Under the pieces are notes generated by a model. The model did not search any database. It was not told the origin of the DNA and was given only the letters and a program-made list of their open reading frames with translations. A program made the translations under genes and the position numbers. A DNA stretch of 64,000 bases from assembly GCA_002070115.1 (NCBI GenBank), contig MWCO01000008.1:1-64000 (forward strand). The letters are read 5' to 3'. The stretch's first letter is position 1, and every line of letters starts with the position of its first letter. The DNA comes from Deltaproteobacteria bacterium ADurb.Bin207. Lineage in GTDB: Bacteria; Myxococcota_A; Polyangia; Polyangiales; Polyangiaceae. Shown piece by piece: positions 17,326 through 25,893 of the stretch.

Positions 17326-18494
17326 GCCAGCCGTTCGACATACCGATAGGCTCGACCTTGATAGTATGCCTGGCTTTGGGATGCTCCCCTCGATCCTGTT
17401 CCAATAGCTCCTCCACCGATCATCCAGACGCCCTCGTCGTCGCTTTGCCAGAACCCGAACGACCACCCGTGCCCCGCAAACGAATGGTGTGGATTCCTCC
17501 AGGAGCATTCGTAGCTGGCACACCCACCGATGTTCTGCCTCGTATCGCCGACGAAGAAATGCCCGGTGTGCAGGTCGTGTTGCACGGTTTCTATATCGAT
17601 CAATACGCTTTCCCCAATGAACCGGGCGCCATCCAAACCACGAATATCACGCGAGACGAAGCCAAAGCCCGTTGCGAAGCCATCGACAAACGCCTCTGCA
17701 CCGAACTCGAATGGGAAGCCGCTTGCAAAGGACCAAACTCCACCACATACGAATACGGCTCCGCCTACAATCCGTCGATCTGCGCCATGAGCAAAACGGG
17801 CACCATGGCTCCCACCGGCAGCAGCGCCGGTTGCCGAAGCGGATTCGATGTCGCGGACTTGCACGGTGGCGCGTTCGAATGGACCTCGAGCCCTTGGAAC
17901 CGTGGCGAATCATCCACCCTAGCCGTCGTTCGCGGAGGCTCCGGCGAACCAGCAGAAGTCGTCGGTCGATGCGCCAACGCACGAGCACGACGTCCCGATA
18001 AGTCTTACGCAGACGTTGGTTTTCGTTGCTGCGCAGGAGAACCAAACGATGCCGAGGTTTCTTTGGAAGTTAGTCGTCCTTCCGACCCCCTCAAAGCCGT
18101 GGCTCGCACACCCGAACTGGTTTCCCTGTTGGAACAAGGCCTCCCGGAAAAAATCACCCAACAACTCTCCGAAACGAAACCCTTTCGCATCGATCGCATC
18201 TGGAAGTGGTATCCCATCGGCAACGAAGAAATCGTGCTCGGCAGCGGCTGCGCCCATCCAACGGCCCATGCTCTATGCGGCGTCGTCCTGATGCGAATCC
18301 AAAACCACCAGCCCCAAACCCTTGCTTTCGCCCCAAGCGGATGGTGGCTACCCAACGTTCAACTCGACGACGACCGACGAGTCCTCTGGGTGTACGGAGG
18401 CGATGGTTTGGGCAAGTATCGTCGCCGTGTCGCTTTTTTATGGGGACGAATCGGCGTGGGAGAGCCTGAACTCGGCGGTGTAAAAGTTCGATAA
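17322..18494 (+). CDS. FGE/SUMF1-like domain lipoprotein
   Basis: A 390-residue protein starting at GTG 17322 (GTGA overlap with the regulator; ribosome site GAGGAG upstream). Residues 1-25 form a lipoprotein signal (LIVCLALGC). Residues about 50-243 form a formylglycine-generating-enzyme/sulfatase-modifying-factor fold: MVWIPPGAFVAGTP, KRLCTELEWEAACKGP, YGSAYNPSIC, DLHGGAFEWTSSPW, VVRGGSG and VGFRCCA. In this family such domains are often non-catalytic binding modules on lipoproteins, and being a secreted lipoprotein favours that here. The last 150 residues are a separate region with no recognised family. As the last gene of the cassette it is probably part of a surface sensor or structure controlled with the NtrC protein. 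Confidence 0.85.
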   Translation: MSQPFDIPIGSTLIVCLALGCSPRSCSNSSSTDHPDALVVALPEPERPPVPRKRMVWIPPGAFVAGTPTDVLPRIADEEMPGVQVVLHGFYIDQYAFPNEPGAIQTTNITRDEAKARCEAIDKRLCTELEWEAACKGPNSTTYEYGSAYNPSICAMSKTGTMAPTGSSAGCRSGFDVADLHGGAFEWTSSPWNRGESSTLAVVRGGSGEPAEVVGRCANARARRPDKSYADVGFRCCAGEPNDAEVSLEVSRPSDPLKAVARTPELVSLLEQGLPEKITQQLSETKPFRIDRIWKWYPIGNEEIVLGSGCAHPTAHALCGVVLMRIQNHQPQTLAFAPSGWWLPNVQLDDDRRVLWVYGGDGLGKYRRRVAFLWGRIGVGEPELGGVKVR

Positions 18495-18504
18495 CATATT
18501 GATT

Positions 18505-18960
18505 TTATGATGTTTTATACCGAGCCAACGCCTCTAGGACGGCTTCGATGTGCCCTGGCACCCGCACTCGATTCCACGAACGAAGCAACGTGCCATCGGG
18601 ACCGATGAGAAACGTGGAACGCAGCACGCCTTGCACGATTTTGCCGTACATATTTTTGGGGCCGATGGCCCCATAGCGTTCGGTGACCCCAAGGTCCGGG
18701 TCGGAGAGCAACGGGAACGACAGCCCCAATTTGTTCGCGAATTTTGCGTGGGATTCGACAGAATCTTTGCTGATACCCACGATCTTCGCTCCCAAAGCCT
18801 CGAATCGTTCAGCCGCATCTCGAAAGGCTTCCGCTTCCTTCGTACAGCCCGAAGTGAAATCCTTCGGATAGAAGTAGACAACCACGTACGTCCCCTCGAA
18901 CTGCTCGAGAGTTCGACGATTGCCCCACTGGTCCAACAACGAAAAACTCTTTGCTTTCAT
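18505..18960 (-). CDS. Peroxiredoxin, BCP/PrxQ type, without the adjacent resolving Cys
   Basis: A 151-residue thiol peroxidase starting at ATG 18960 (GTG 18981 is also in frame but lacks a suitable ribosome site). Motifs are KAKSFSLLDQWGNRRTLEQF, YFYPKDFTSGCTKEAEAFRD with peroxidatic Cys39, FPLLSDPDLGVTERYG and RSTFLIGPDGTLLRSWNRVR. It reduces hydrogen or alkyl peroxides in the cytoplasm. The resolving Cys five residues after the peroxidatic Cys of E. coli BCP is replaced (GCTKEAE), and no other Cys is visible, so it should act as a 1-Cys enzyme needing an external thiol. It lies 28 bp downstream of the kinase gene in the same direction. Confidence 0.93.
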   Translation of the reverse strand: MKAKSFSLLDQWGNRRTLEQFEGTYVVVYFYPKDFTSGCTKEAEAFRDAAERFEALGAKIVGISKDSVESHAKFANKLGLSFPLLSDPDLGVTERYGAIGPKNMYGKIVQGVLRSTFLIGPDGTLLRSWNRVRVPGHIEAVLEALARYKTS

Positions 18961-18988
18961 GGATAACCCCTGCTCCTCCACGAAAGGC

Positions 18989-20293
18989 TCATCTCAACCA
19001 CAAGATGACAAGCACCGCACCGACGAGCAGCACCATCAATCCCCCCACGAAAAGCCCAACGATCAAGGCAATGGGCAAGCGCTTTGGGACTACGACGGCG
19101 CGAAGCTCCTCGGTGCTCGACCCGGCTTTTTCTCCTGCTGGAGATGGCTTCGCATCCGAGGTCGTCAACGCAAATGGGTCGGCTTCTACGGTGGCCACGG
19201 GCGTCGTGGGAAGTGGCTCCGGTTCCGGTGCAGCGCGCATCAACTCGGGCAAGACCGACTCGATCCGAGCGTGAAGATCCAGTTCGTCCGCATAGGCCCA
19301 ATCTCGATGCATCCCTTCGAGCCCGAATGCATGTCCAAGTTTGTCGGCCAGCAGTCCGACGGAAGCCACCCGCATGATGGGGTCTTTGGCGAAAGCCTCT
19401 TTGAGCACGGCATCGACGGTAGGAGGGATGGGGTATGCCTCTTTGAAATCACGGGCGGCACGGGAAGCGGGTATCGGTTCTTGGGTCAGGATGGCTAGCA
19501 AAATGGCGGTGCCATTTTTTCCAGGGAACGGGACCTGCTGCGTGAGCACTTCATACGAGATCGCCGCCAGAGCCCATACGTCCGCTCGCGCATCGAGTGT
19601 GTCCAATCCCTGCGCCTGCTCTGGCGACATATAATAGGGGGAGCCAATCGTGGTGCCCATCACGGTCAACTTCTTCGCCCCTTCGGACTTGTCTTTGACC
19701 GAGCCGAAATCCAGTAGCTTGATGATGTCCCCTTCACGCGTTCCACAGACGAATACGTTATCCGGTTTGATGTCTCGATGAATGATTTGGCGTTGATGAG
19801 CTTCGTCCAAACCAATGGCGATTTGGCTGAGCATTCGAATCAGTCTCGCGGGGCGCACCGTCTTCTCCCGCTTCAAGAGCGAGCGAAGCTCTTCGCCTTC
19901 GAGAAAATCCATGGCCAGAGCGTAAGTACCGTCATCCAAAGCGAAATAGTCGAACACCTCGACGATATGCTCGTGCGGCAACAGTTTCGAGATCTCGTAT
20001 TCCCGCTTGAAACGCTCGACAGCCACTCGGTCCCGCACGACGGCGGGGTGCAGAATTTTGAGGGCTACCCGGCGCTCGGCTTGCAAGTCCAGCGCCTCGT
20101 AAACACGTCCCATGCCGCCATCGGCAACAATCCGCCGGACTTGATAGCGGTTAGCGAGAAGTTGGCCGACACGCGCGTCGTCCGGATCCACCGCGGGCTG
20201 CACCTCAGCCGCCGACAACAAAGCCTCACCATCGACGGGGCAAAACCCTGCATCATCTGGAAAAAGGCGTCGGCATACTGGGCAACTCTTCAC
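18989..20293 (-). CDS. Membrane-anchored Ser/Thr protein kinase with N-terminal zinc ribbon
   Basis: A 434-residue eukaryotic-type kinase. The N-terminus is a zinc-ribbon-like motif (Cys4, Cys7, Cys18: SCPVCRRLFPDDAGFCPVDG). The kinase domain spans about 48-320: a Gly-rich loop DGGMGRVYEA, Lys79 in VALKIL, catalytic Asp174 in IHRDIKPDN, DFG at 195-197 and the activation-segment end GSPYYMSPEQAQG. A Pro/Ala-rich linker leads to one C-terminal membrane helix (about 410-432, LPIALIVGLFVGGLMVLLVG), so the catalytic part is cytoplasmic and only a short tail could be outside. This is a common myxobacterial design. The gene sits between a zinc-ribbon coiled-coil protein (8 bp upstream) and a peroxiredoxin, suggesting co-expression. 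Substrate unknown. Confidence 0.95.
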   Translation of the reverse strand: MKSCPVCRRLFPDDAGFCPVDGEALLSAAEVQPAVDPDDARVGQLLANRYQVRRIVADGGMGRVYEALDLQAERRVALKILHPAVVRDRVAVERFKREYEISKLLPHEHIVEVFDYFALDDGTYALAMDFLEGEELRSLLKREKTVRPARLIRMLSQIAIGLDEAHQRQIIHRDIKPDNVFVCGTREGDIIKLLDFGSVKDKSEGAKKLTVMGTTIGSPYYMSPEQAQGLDTLDARADVWALAAISYEVLTQQVPFPGKNGTAILLAILTQEPIPASRAARDFKEAYPIPPTVDAVLKEAFAKDPIMRVASVGLLADKLGHAFGLEGMHRDWAYADELDLHARIESVLPELMRAAPEPEPLPTTPVATVEADPFALTTSDAKPSPAGEKAGSSTEELRAVVVPKRLPIALIVGLFVGGLMVLLVGAVLVILWLR

Positions 20294-20301
20294 AACCGGG
20301 C

Positions 20302-21039
20302 CTACCGCTCTTCCTTGTTCGACTCAGCGTCGGACGGTTTGAAGTACAGAATTCGTTGGCAATGAGGACACACTTCGAAGGTTTCCTGTCGAAGGATCTT
20401 TTGAAATAACTGCGGAGGAGCAGCCAGGTGGCAAGCCTCACAAATGCCGTTATGCGTAGCGGCAATGGCGATTCCCCGTCGTTTACGAATCATCTCATAA
20501 CGGCTCAGAATCGGCCGGGGAAGCTTCGTGACCACGCCTTGACGCCGTTCGAGCATCTGCGCTTTCTGTTGTTCCGCTTCTGCTAGACGTTTCGATACCA
20601 CCCCTTCGGTCGTGCCAAGCTGGTCCTCCAAGGCGCGTCGCGCTACTTCAGCCTCTTCCTTGCTTTTCGATGCTTCCGTTTCGAGGAGCTGAAGCTTGCC
20701 AATCTGCTCTTCGTGCCCTTTTTGAATGTTCCGGAGTTCCTCGAGTTCTCGGGTCGCCGCATTCGTTTCGCGCTCATTGCGCGCTCGAGATAGTTTTTCG
20801 CGACTTTTTTCCACCAGGGCTGTCACTTGTCTGACTTCCAACACCAGATCCGTACGAGTTTTCGCCATTTCAGCGATACTTTTCTCATCGGAAGCGATTT
20901 TCTCCTCGAGGCGGGCAAGTTCTTCTTTCTTCCCCGCCAACGCGCTGCGCTCGGTGCTCAATGTATCGTCGACGGCCCGAATTTCCTCATCCAGTGCCGA
21001 CAATTCCTCAAGGTAAACGATATGTTCTTGAATGCTCAC
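20302..21039 (-). CDS. C4 zinc-ribbon coiled-coil protein (CT398-like)
   Basis: A 245-residue protein. Residues 1-180 are a long coiled coil (LEELSALDEEIRAVDDTLST; SREKLSRARNERETNAATRE). A C-terminal C4 zinc ribbon follows, with one CxxC in ICEACHLAAPPQLFQKILRQ and the other in FEVCPHCQRILYF. This is the layout of the widespread CT398/zf-RING_7 family, with a suspected role in nucleic-acid or protein interaction that is not settled. It is the first gene of the unit with the kinase and peroxiredoxin. It lies 44 bp downstream of the tRNA in the same direction. Confidence 0.88.
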   Translation of the reverse strand: MSIQEHIVYLEELSALDEEIRAVDDTLSTERSALAGKKEELARLEEKIASDEKSIAEMAKTRTDLVLEVRQVTALVEKSREKLSRARNERETNAATRELEELRNIQKGHEEQIGKLQLLETEASKSKEEAEVARRALEDQLGTTEGVVSKRLAEAEQQKAQMLERRQGVVTKLPRPILSRYEMIRKRRGIAIAATHNGICEACHLAAPPQLFQKILRQETFEVCPHCQRILYFKPSDAESNKEER

Positions 21040-21083
21040 GTTCGACGATAGCTCCTGTACGAGAACGACATGGTTGGCAATCG

Positions 21084-21157
21084 TGGGCCCACCTGGGATC
21101 GAACCAGGAACAACCCGGTTATGAGCCGGGGGCTCTCACCAATTGAGCTATGGGCCC
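21084..21157 (-). tRNA. tRNA with anticodon CAT (elongator Met or Ile2)
   Basis: The minus strand folds into a full cloverleaf: 7-bp acceptor (GGGCCCA/TGGGCCC), D arm GCTC-AATTGGTGA-GAGC, anticodon arm CCCGG-CTCATAA-CCGGG, variable loop TTGTT and T arm CCTGG-TTCGATC-CCAGG, discriminator A. CCA is not encoded. The anticodon is CAT. G1-C72 pairing and the absence of three successive G-C pairs next to the anticodon loop argue against the initiator. Whether it is elongator Met or a lysidine-modified Ile2 tRNA cannot be told by eye. Confidence 0.95.
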
Positions 21158-21415
21158 TTCGCACCCTCGTCCCTGCAGCCAAATCGCAGGTGTAGGGCGG
21201 ATGCGCAAGGTAGAAAACTTGGGGCGGGTTCGTGGTTTCAACCACGCGAGGCAAGCTAGTCGAACCCTGCTTCAAGGGGAAGCCATGAGCGCCGCAAAAT
21301 GTAAGAAAACACATCGGACACCTGCGCGCCCGAACAGGTAATCCCACTCCCCGCTTCTTTCCACCCCCTTGAATGTGCTAGTCAATTCCTTTCCCCCAAA
21401 CCCGTGAGGCTGCCC

Positions 21416-24316
21416 ATGCATCCGCTCGTCGTACGCGGCGCGCGACAGCATAACCTGAAAGACGTAAGCTGTGATATCCCTCGAAATCAGCTCGTCGTCA
21501 TTACCGGCCCCAGCGGCTCCGGTAAGTCCTCCCTCGCCTTCGATACGATTTACGCCGAGGGACAGCGACGATACGTCGAATCGCTTTCCGCCTACGCTCG
21601 ACAATTCCTAGAGCAACTCGCCAAGCCAGCCGTCGATGCCATCGAAGGACTGTCTCCAGCCATCGCGATCGAACAACGAGCCCTCGGTAAAAATCCACGC
21701 TCGACGGTCGGTACCGTCACGGAGATCGCCGATTATTTGCGCCTGCTTTTCGCGCGTGCCGGTACCCCCCATTGCCCCACCTGCGGCAAACGCATCGAAG
21801 CCCACACCGTTCAACAAATCGTCGATGGACTCCTAGCCCTTTCCGAAGGATCACGCATCATTCTGCTCGCTCCCTTGTGCCGAGGTCTGCGCTCCGACCT
21901 GCACGAAGAAATCAACCGTCTTCGTCGAGAGGGCTTCGTTCGCGCACGCATCGACGGAACCATCATCGACATCGGTGAGGAACTTCGCATCGACCCGGCA
22001 CAACCGCACGACCTGGACGTCGTGGTGGACCGTATCGCCGTGCGAGACGGAATCAAAGGACGCGTGACGGATTCGGTCGAATTGGCGCTCGAACTAGGCG
22101 AAGGGCGTCTTCTCATCGATGATATGTCTGGCGCGGACCCCATCTGGAAAAGCGAGCGGTTTGCTTGCATCGATTGCGATGTTTCTTTTCCCGCGATCGA
22201 ACCGCGAATGTTCTCGTTCAACGGTCCCCACGGAGCCTGTCCCGTATGTGGAGGACTTGGTTCGCGCACCCGTATCGACCCGGATCGAATCGTTCCCGAC
22301 GATTCCTTGAGCTTGCGGGAAGGTGCCGTGGTCGCGTGGGGGCCACGGGGAAGCCTCGCCTTGGCCACCGAAGTAGCCAAGGCGGTGCGCGCTCTCAAAG
22401 TCAATCCCAACCTGGCGTTTCGCGAGTTGGAGGAGTCCACCAAACACGCTATCCTTTTCGGGATACCCAAAACAACCAGGCGAAAAAGCGATTATGAAGG
22501 GATCGTTCCGCGCCTCGAACGACGCCTCGCCGGTGTGGATGAAGAGCCATCGGAAGATGATTCCGATCTGGATGACGATACGGCGGAAGTCGATCCTTCC
22601 CACTTCGCGGCCACCAGCACCTGTGATGCTTGTCATGGACGAAGACTCCGACGGGAAGCGCTTGCGGTTCGCGTAGGGAATCGAAATATCGCGGAGTATG
22701 GTGAGCTGTCGTTGGGCAATCTACGAACCGTATTGCAAGAATTATTGGCGAAGGACTCTGGTCTTTCTCATCGAGAACGAGCTATCGCCGAACCTTTGCT
22801 CCGCGCCGTCATCGCTCGCCTCGGCTTCCTCATCGATGTCGGGCTGGATTATTTATGCCTCGACCGTGCCACGCAAAGCCTGTCAGGGGGTGAAGGTCAA
22901 CGAATTCGTCTGGCTACACAAATCGGCGCCGCACTCGTAGGCGTACTGTACGTGCTGGATGAACCGTCCATTGGACTGCACGCCCGAGATAACGCCAAAC
23001 TCCTCGATGCTCTGCGCTATTTGGTACGCTTGGGCAACTCCGTCATCGTCGTGGAACATGACCGCGATACCATCGCCGCCGCCGATCACGTCATCGACAT
23101 GGGACCGGCCGCGGGTGTGCATGGTGGCAAAATCGTGGCGGAAGGCAGTCCCTCACAAATTCAACAATGCCCTGACTCGGTGACTGGCCCTTACCTGTCA
23201 GGCCAAAAACGCATTCCTCTGCCTGCCAAACGCAGAAAACCAAGCCAATCCGTGCTGCGTATCGTCAACGCGCATGCGCATAACCTGAAACATATCACGG
23301 TCGAATTCCCCATCGGATTGATGACAGCAGTCACAGGCGTGAGTGGTTCCGGTAAGTCCACGCTCGTCATCGATACATTGCTTCAAGCGGTACGCTCCAA
23401 CTTGTACCGTGCTTGCAGCACTGTCGGTTCTTGCGACCGAATCGAAGGGCTTTCGCATATCGACAAGGTCATTGCCATCGACCAGGCGCCCATTGGACGC
23501 AGTCCCCGCTCCAATCCCGCGACGTATACCGGCGTGTTCACGCTGCTGCGGGAGCTATACGCGGCATTGCCAGAAGCGCGCGCTCGAGGCTACAAGGCCG
23601 GACGTTTTTCGTTCAATGTCAAGGGCGGACGATGCGAGGCATGCCAGGGCGATGGTGTGCTTCGCGTTGAAATGCACTTTTTGCCAGATATTTTCGTTCG
23701 CTGCGAGACCTGCGGGGGACGACGTTACAACCGGGAAACCCTCGAGGTGCAGTACCGTGGTCTTTCCATTGCGGATGCGCTGGATCTGACGGTGGAGCGC
23801 GCCGTGGAGGTATTCGAAGCCGTACCTCGGATTCGAGAGCGTTTGCTGGCTCTATCGCGGGTGGGGCTGGGCTACCTGCAACTCGGGCAATCGTCTACGA
23901 CGCTGTCGGGGGGCGAAGCTCAGCGTGTCAAACTCGCACGAGAACTGGCAAGGCGCGCTACCGGGCGGACGTTGTATGTATTGGATGAGCCAACGACGGG
24001 TTTACACTTTTCGGATATCACGGTGCTGGTGGAAGCGTTGTTGGCTTTGCGTGATGCGGGCAATACCGTCGTCATCATTGAACACAACCTCGACATCGTG
24101 GCGTGTTCAGATTGGGTGATCGACCTAGGGCCAGAAGGCGGAGATCGCGGTGGCCATCTGGTGGCCACGGGAACGCCTCATCGGATAGCACAATGCGAAA
24201 CGTCGCAAACGGCACCCTACCTTGCCCGTGTGCTCGAAGAACAGGCAGCGCCTAGTCGAAAACACAAAACGGAAGCGGTTGCTTCGAAAGGGCGGCAGCA
24301 TCGACCGGGGACATGA
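21416..24316 (+). CDS. uvrA: UvrA, excinuclease ABC ATPase subunit
   Basis: A 966-residue protein. ATG 21416 is chosen because GTGAGG just upstream (21404-21409) serves as ribosome site, whereas using that GTG as start adds four residues. Both ATP-binding halves are complete: Walker A GPSGSGKSS and GVSGSGKST, signatures LSGGEGQRIRLA and LSGGEAQRVKLA, Walker B VLDEPSIGLH and VLDEPTTGLHF. The zinc sites CPTCGKR.../CDACHGRR and CEACQGDG...CETCGGRR mark UvrA. It recognises DNA lesions and loads UvrB in nucleotide excision repair. The C-terminus has a basic extension (SRKHKTEAVASKGRQHRPGT). It stands alone; no uvrB or uvrC lies nearby and no SOS box was recognised. Confidence 0.98.
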   Translation: MHPLVVRGARQHNLKDVSCDIPRNQLVVITGPSGSGKSSLAFDTIYAEGQRRYVESLSAYARQFLEQLAKPAVDAIEGLSPAIAIEQRALGKNPRSTVGTVTEIADYLRLLFARAGTPHCPTCGKRIEAHTVQQIVDGLLALSEGSRIILLAPLCRGLRSDLHEEINRLRREGFVRARIDGTIIDIGEELRIDPAQPHDLDVVVDRIAVRDGIKGRVTDSVELALELGEGRLLIDDMSGADPIWKSERFACIDCDVSFPAIEPRMFSFNGPHGACPVCGGLGSRTRIDPDRIVPDDSLSLREGAVVAWGPRGSLALATEVAKAVRALKVNPNLAFRELEESTKHAILFGIPKTTRRKSDYEGIVPRLERRLAGVDEEPSEDDSDLDDDTAEVDPSHFAATSTCDACHGRRLRREALAVRVGNRNIAEYGELSLGNLRTVLQELLAKDSGLSHRERAIAEPLLRAVIARLGFLIDVGLDYLCLDRATQSLSGGEGQRIRLATQIGAALVGVLYVLDEPSIGLHARDNAKLLDALRYLVRLGNSVIVVEHDRDTIAAADHVIDMGPAAGVHGGKIVAEGSPSQIQQCPDSVTGPYLSGQKRIPLPAKRRKPSQSVLRIVNAHAHNLKHITVEFPIGLMTAVTGVSGSGKSTLVIDTLLQAVRSNLYRACSTVGSCDRIEGLSHIDKVIAIDQAPIGRSPRSNPATYTGVFTLLRELYAALPEARARGYKAGRFSFNVKGGRCEACQGDGVLRVEMHFLPDIFVRCETCGGRRYNRETLEVQYRGLSIADALDLTVERAVEVFEAVPRIRERLLALSRVGLGYLQLGQSSTTLSGGEAQRVKLARELARRATGRTLYVLDEPTTGLHFSDITVLVEALLALRDAGNTVVIIEHNLDIVACSDWVIDLGPEGGDRGGHLVATGTPHRIAQCETSQTAPYLARVLEEQAAPSRKHKTEAVASKGRQHRPGT

Positions 24317-24394
24317 CGAAACGGCAAGGAATCAACAGGCTGCGTCCCCGTGGGGTTGGTGAACGGAGAAGGGGGATTGAACCGAGGTGAAGCG

Positions 24395-24757
24395 TCAACC
24401 AAAGTCTTTTTCGAGACGCTCCTGATCCTCTTTGCAACGAATGCACAACGTGGTCTCGGGCCGCGCTTCTAGCCGTTTCACCGAGATTTCATCCCCACAC
24501 TCCTCGCAAACACCGAACGATCCATCGTCGATCTTGGCGAGGGCCTTGTTGATCTTGTCGAGGAACGACTTTTCCCGGCCTCGCAGACGAAACGTAAAGG
24601 ATTGAAGGTATTCGCTCGAAGCAAGATCCATCTCGTCGGGCAGATCGCTCACATCGAGCGTCATGTCTTCATCGAGGGTTTGCTTGGCTTTGCGAACCAG
24701 CTCTTCACGCTTTTGCTCGAGCAGGGCTCGGAATTTTTTGAGTTGGGCCTTGTTCAT
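24395..24757 (-). CDS. DksA/TraR-family RNA polymerase-binding protein
   Basis: A 120-residue protein with an N-terminal coiled coil (KAQLKKFRALLEQKREELVR), a DxxDxA tip motif (Asp41-Asp44-Ala46 in PDEMDLASSE) and a C4 zinc finger (Cys84, Cys87, Cys105, Cys108: FGVCEECGDE...CIRCKED). DksA binds the RNA polymerase secondary channel and, with ppGpp, adjusts rRNA and amino-acid promoters. The zinc ligands and tip acids argue for a working copy. It is shorter than E. coli DksA (151 residues), as is usual in this group. It has its own well-matched promoter upstream (24819-24847). Confidence 0.92.
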   Translation of the reverse strand: MNKAQLKKFRALLEQKREELVRKAKQTLDEDMTLDVSDLPDEMDLASSEYLQSFTFRLRGREKSFLDKINKALAKIDDGSFGVCEECGDEISVKRLEARPETTLCIRCKEDQERLEKDFG

Positions 24758-24818
24758 CCTCGGCTACCCCTGAATCTCCGCCGTCACGACATGCTATCAA
24801 GGTCGCGAAGGGCGGGGT

Positions 24819-24847
24819 ATTGTAGATAACAACCAACGTAACGTCAA
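24819..24847 (-). promoter_or_regulatory. Sigma-70 promoter of the dksA-like gene
   Basis: On the minus strand TTGACG (24842-24847, 5/6) is followed after exactly 17 bp by TACAAT (24819-24824, 5/6). Transcription would start near 24812, giving a leader of about 55 nt before the ATG at 24757. One of the best promoter matches in the window. Confidence 0.65.
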
Positions 24848-24924
24848 TCATTGTCCATCACAACGGCCGACCAGCCGCTCTTCCCATGATAAAAAAAACC
24901 AAACAATCTGGAGACATCACCCCC

Positions 24925-25752
24925 ATGGGGGAGCCCAAGCCGCCTTTGGCCGCTACCGTGCTCGTCGTTCGTGAACGAAAGGGCAGCCTACAAGTGTTGT
25001 GCGTGCGTCGTCACCCTAACCAGCGCGTCTGGGGCGGCGTGGTCGCTTTTCCGGGCGGTAAGGTCGATCCGGAGGATGCTACCGCGCCCGCCGATGCCGT
25101 TCATCCACGAATTTTTGAGTTTTCTGACGATCCCACGACCGAACGCGCTTGCGCTGTCGCCGCGGCTCGCGAGCTATTCGAAGAAACGGCGTTGCTGCCC
25201 ACCGATGAGGTCGAGATGCCATCGGCTCCCGGGTCTCGGAGCTGGAACCAAAAGCTACGTTTGCGCTATGAGCCGGGGCGGTTGTGGACGCTGCTCGCAT
25301 CTTCAGCCATTGAGCTACGATTATCACAGCTCGTGCCGGTGTCGCGATGGGTGACGCCGCCGATGCTGCCGGTACGTTTCGACACTCGGTTTTTTGCGAT
25401 GCGGATGCCCTTGGGACAAGAGATACTTCGAGTGGGAACGGAGAATATGGACTGTTTTTGGGCGTTCCCCGACGAGATCCTGGATCAGTTTGAACGTCAC
25501 GAACTGGAAATCCTGCCGCCCACGCAATGGATGCTATTTTATATTAGCAAATTCAATAGTTTAGACAAATTCTTCGAGGCGATATCCAAACTGCCACTGC
25601 ACATCGTTATCCCGGAAATTTTCCAAAATAACGATAGAACCTTACTTGTACTACCAGGGCATCCGGGACATAGCCAGCGCCCTAGGGTTGTCGTTGAACC
25701 CACTTACTTCGAGTATTGCCTTGGACAATTTATAATAAACCGGAAAAATTAG
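24925..25752 (+). CDS. NUDIX hydrolase with split Nudix box (NUDT19-like)
   Basis: A 275-residue protein from ATG 24925 (GGAG ribosome site 11 bp upstream); an upstream ATG at 24886 would add 13 residues and cannot be excluded. The Nudix elements are interrupted: the Gly part FPGGKVDPEDA and the catalytic AAARELFEETALL are separated by about 27 extra residues, as in the NUDT19-type subfamily. The usual Gly of EExG is Ala. Such enzymes hydrolyse nucleoside-diphosphate-linked compounds including CoA esters; the substrate here is not evident. The last 75 codons are noticeably AT-richer than the first part. Confidence 0.85.
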   Translation: MGEPKPPLAATVLVVRERKGSLQVLCVRRHPNQRVWGGVVAFPGGKVDPEDATAPADAVHPRIFEFSDDPTTERACAVAAARELFEETALLPTDEVEMPSAPGSRSWNQKLRLRYEPGRLWTLLASSAIELRLSQLVPVSRWVTPPMLPVRFDTRFFAMRMPLGQEILRVGTENMDCFWAFPDEILDQFERHELEILPPTQWMLFYISKFNSLDKFFEAISKLPLHIVIPEIFQNNDRTLLVLPGHPGHSQRPRVVVEPTYFEYCLGQFIINRKN

Positions 25753-25893
25753 TTTCTTTCCCTTTCAATTTTGAAGCATTCTTTAGGCGTTTCTGCTAGG
25801 GTGGACATAACCATCAGGAAGCCGCGATTCCTCGTTTTTCTCATGGTTAATCGAACACGATCCGAAGATAGACCCAGGAAAGAGAATTCACCC

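Noticed and set aside
17322-18494. True formylglycine-generating enzyme for sulfatases
   Set aside because: Secreted lipoprotein with an extra C-terminal region and no sulfatase nearby; a binding module is more likely.
21084-21157. Initiator tRNA-Met
   Set aside because: It has a G1-C72 pair and lacks three consecutive G-C pairs beside the anticodon loop.
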